In this document: one piece after another, positions 19,443-20,505 of the stretch | Layout of the letters: each line of letters begins with the position of its first letter | Numbering within the stretch: position 1 is the first letter of the stretch | Assembly: GCA_001823505.1 (NCBI GenBank) | Contig: MHUS01000036.1 | Location: 1 to 20,505, forward strand | Direction of reading: 5' to 3' | DNA: 20,505 nucleotides | Source: Candidatus Yonathbacteria bacterium RIFCSPHIGHO2_01_FULL_51_10 | Lineage (GTDB): Bacteria; Patescibacteriota; Minisyncoccia; Phycocordibacterales; UBA1539_B | Notes under the pieces: model-generated | Database searches by the model: none | What the model was told of the DNA's origin: nothing | The model's input: the letters and a program-made list of their open reading frames with translations, nothing else | Position numbers and translations under genes: made by a program

Positions 19443-20441
19443 CTACCCCCGCGCCTCGCGGACGGCTTTCATGATCGCGTCTTTGTCCAAGCCGTAGTGC
19501 TTGATGAGTTCATCGGGAGTACCTGATTGGCCGAAGAGGTTGCGTACGCCGACAAATTTAATTTTGGTCGGGTGCTCCTCGGCGAGTACTTCTGCCACGG
19601 CACTCCCCATGCCGCCCATGACCTGATGCTCCTCCACGGTGACAATGCTCTTGGTCTCAGCCGCGAGCTTGATCACGGCCGCGCGGTCGATGGGCTTGAT
19701 GGTGGCGAGGTTCATCACGCGTGCCTTGATGCCCTCGGCCTCAAGCTCCTGTGCCGCCATGATGGCGTTGTAGACAAGTGCACCTGTGGCGATGATGCCC
19801 ACATCGGCGTCTCCCTCGGGGCGAAATACGATCTGTGCTTTGCCGATCTCAAACGGCGTTGCCTCGGTGGTGATGATCGGCGTCTTTTCTCGGGCGAGAC
19901 GGATATAGACGGGAGTGCCGACACGGGCTGCGGCGATGGTGGCTTTCTTCGCCTCGATTGCATCGCACGGCACGATGACCGTCATATTGGGGACCACCCG
20001 CGTGAGAGCGATGTCCTCAATGGCCTGATGCGTGCCGCCGTCGGGGCCAACGGAAACGCCCGCATGCGAGCCGGCAATAATGACCGGGCGGTTGTTGTAG
20101 CAAATGGTCGTGCGGATCTGCTCCCAGTTGCGCCCGGGGCTAAACATCGCGTATGAGGTGATAAACGGGATCTTGCCCATTGCCGCCATACCGGAAGCGA
20201 CCGACGCAAGGTTCTGCTCGGCAACGCCCATCTCCACAAATCGCTCGGGGAACTTCTTTGCCAAAAGGTGCATCTGCGTTGACTCAATAAGATCGGCGCA
20301 CAACCCCACCACGCGCGGGTCCGCCTCTGCGGCGGCAAGGAGCCCTTCGCCGAATCCCTTGCGGATCGGCGCCTGCTCAATATCAGTATCAAAAAGTTTT
20401 GGGTTGAGGGGGATGTTCATATTATTATGTATGACCGCCAT
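19443..20441 (-). CDS. Transketolase, C-terminal subunit
   Basis: This is the pyrimidine-binding and C-terminal half of a split transketolase, moving two-carbon units in the non-oxidative pentose phosphate pathway with thiamine diphosphate. The 332-residue protein has KGFGEGLLAAAEADPRVVGLCADL at the start, VEMGVAEQNLASVASGMA (with the catalytic Glu that activates the cofactor), THQAIEDIAL, PVYIRLAREK and a C-terminal domain with IKPIDRAAV and SIVTVEEHQVMGGMGSAV. It starts 3 nt after the stop of the upstream N-terminal subunit. ATG 20441 is used; ATG 20420 (MNIPLNPKLF) is an alternative. No SD is seen. The 1-deoxyxylulose-5-phosphate synthase family is the nearest alternative but would normally be a single fused chain. 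Confidence 0.9.
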   Translation of the reverse strand: MAVIHNNMNIPLNPKLFDTDIEQAPIRKGFGEGLLAAAEADPRVVGLCADLIESTQMHLLAKKFPERFVEMGVAEQNLASVASGMAAMGKIPFITSYAMFSPGRNWEQIRTTICYNNRPVIIAGSHAGVSVGPDGGTHQAIEDIALTRVVPNMTVIVPCDAIEAKKATIAAARVGTPVYIRLAREKTPIITTEATPFEIGKAQIVFRPEGDADVGIIATGALVYNAIMAAQELEAEGIKARVMNLATIKPIDRAAVIKLAAETKSIVTVEEHQVMGGMGSAVAEVLAEEHPTKIKFVGVRNLFGQSGTPDELIKHYGLDKDAIMKAVREARG

Positions 20442-20444
20442 TTT

Positions 20445-20505
20445 TTATTCGTGCTCACTCTTTATCTTCCCGCCCAAGGTACGGAGCTCCTTGAGCGCCT
20501 GCGCG
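20445..20505 (-). CDS. Transketolase N-terminal subunit, 3' end (partial)
   Basis: The reverse strand enters the window in an open frame reading AQALKELRTLGGKIKSEHE and ends at TAA (20447-20445). Only 19 full codons are visible, so the identity comes mainly from its position 3 nt before the C-terminal transketolase subunit gene. Confidence 0.6.
   Translation of the reverse strand, partial: AQALKELRTLGGKIKSEHE

Noticed and set aside
19527..20156. 209-codon plus-strand ORF
   Set aside because: It is antisense to the well-supported transketolase gene.

Overview
The window looks like a piece of a Candidatus Patescibacteria (CPR, Parcubacteria-like) chromosome. The case rests on compact housekeeping genes mostly without Shine-Dalgarno (SD) sites, a TsaD with an internal insertion, a transketolase split into two subunits, tRNA genes without encoded CCA, two type IV pseudopilin genes, Thr-rich Ig-like surface proteins and many hairpin-rich intergenic repeats. 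Lineage is an inference; no rRNA is present. Intact genes use TAA, TAG and TGA as stops, so the standard bacterial code applies.

Layout. 1-576: 3' end of ribosomal protein S1 with a terminator. 778-3438: pth (-) divergent from lepB (+), then hisS (+). 3439-3975: a hairpin-rich noncoding segment bracketed by an exact 35-bp duplication of the hisS 3' end; it appears to encode a minus-strand structured RNA of about 320 nt with its own promoter and terminator. 3976-4728: an unknown Cys-rich protein, divergent from that RNA. 4853-8965: rpsU, ybeY, ftsA, ftsZ and trxB. 8976-10522: a SnoaL-like protein, tRNA-Val, a pseudopilin, and divergent tRNA-Ser and tRNA-Glu. 10523-11041: noncoding, with hairpins and fragments of the tRNA-Glu 3' end. 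11042-12814: tsaD and a GRDP-like protein. 12869-15838 (-): a HExxH protein, a histidine kinase and an Ig-like membrane protein. 16024-19343: secreted proteins (a VPLPA/PEP-CTERM protein, a pseudopilin, an alpha/beta hydrolase broken by an in-frame TAG, and a lipoprotein). 19443-20505 (-): transketolase subunits.

How the genes relate. The core genes cover translation (S1, S21, HisRS, Pth, YbeY, TsaD, tRNAs), division (FtsA, FtsZ), secretion (LepB), redox (TrxB) and central carbon metabolism. Two translation-start styles are visible. Several core genes and both pseudopilins have a -10 box only 6-16 nt before the start codon and no SD, which implies leaderless or very short-leader mRNAs. The lineage-specific genes (3976, 12308, 16024, the broken hydrolase, the lipoprotein) have strong AGGAG-type SDs and longer leaders.

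The strongest candidates for something new are the structured RNA beside hisS with its flanking duplication, the tRNA-Glu-derived hairpin region, the PEP-CTERM-type protein in a CPR-like genome, and the TAG-interrupted hydrolase.
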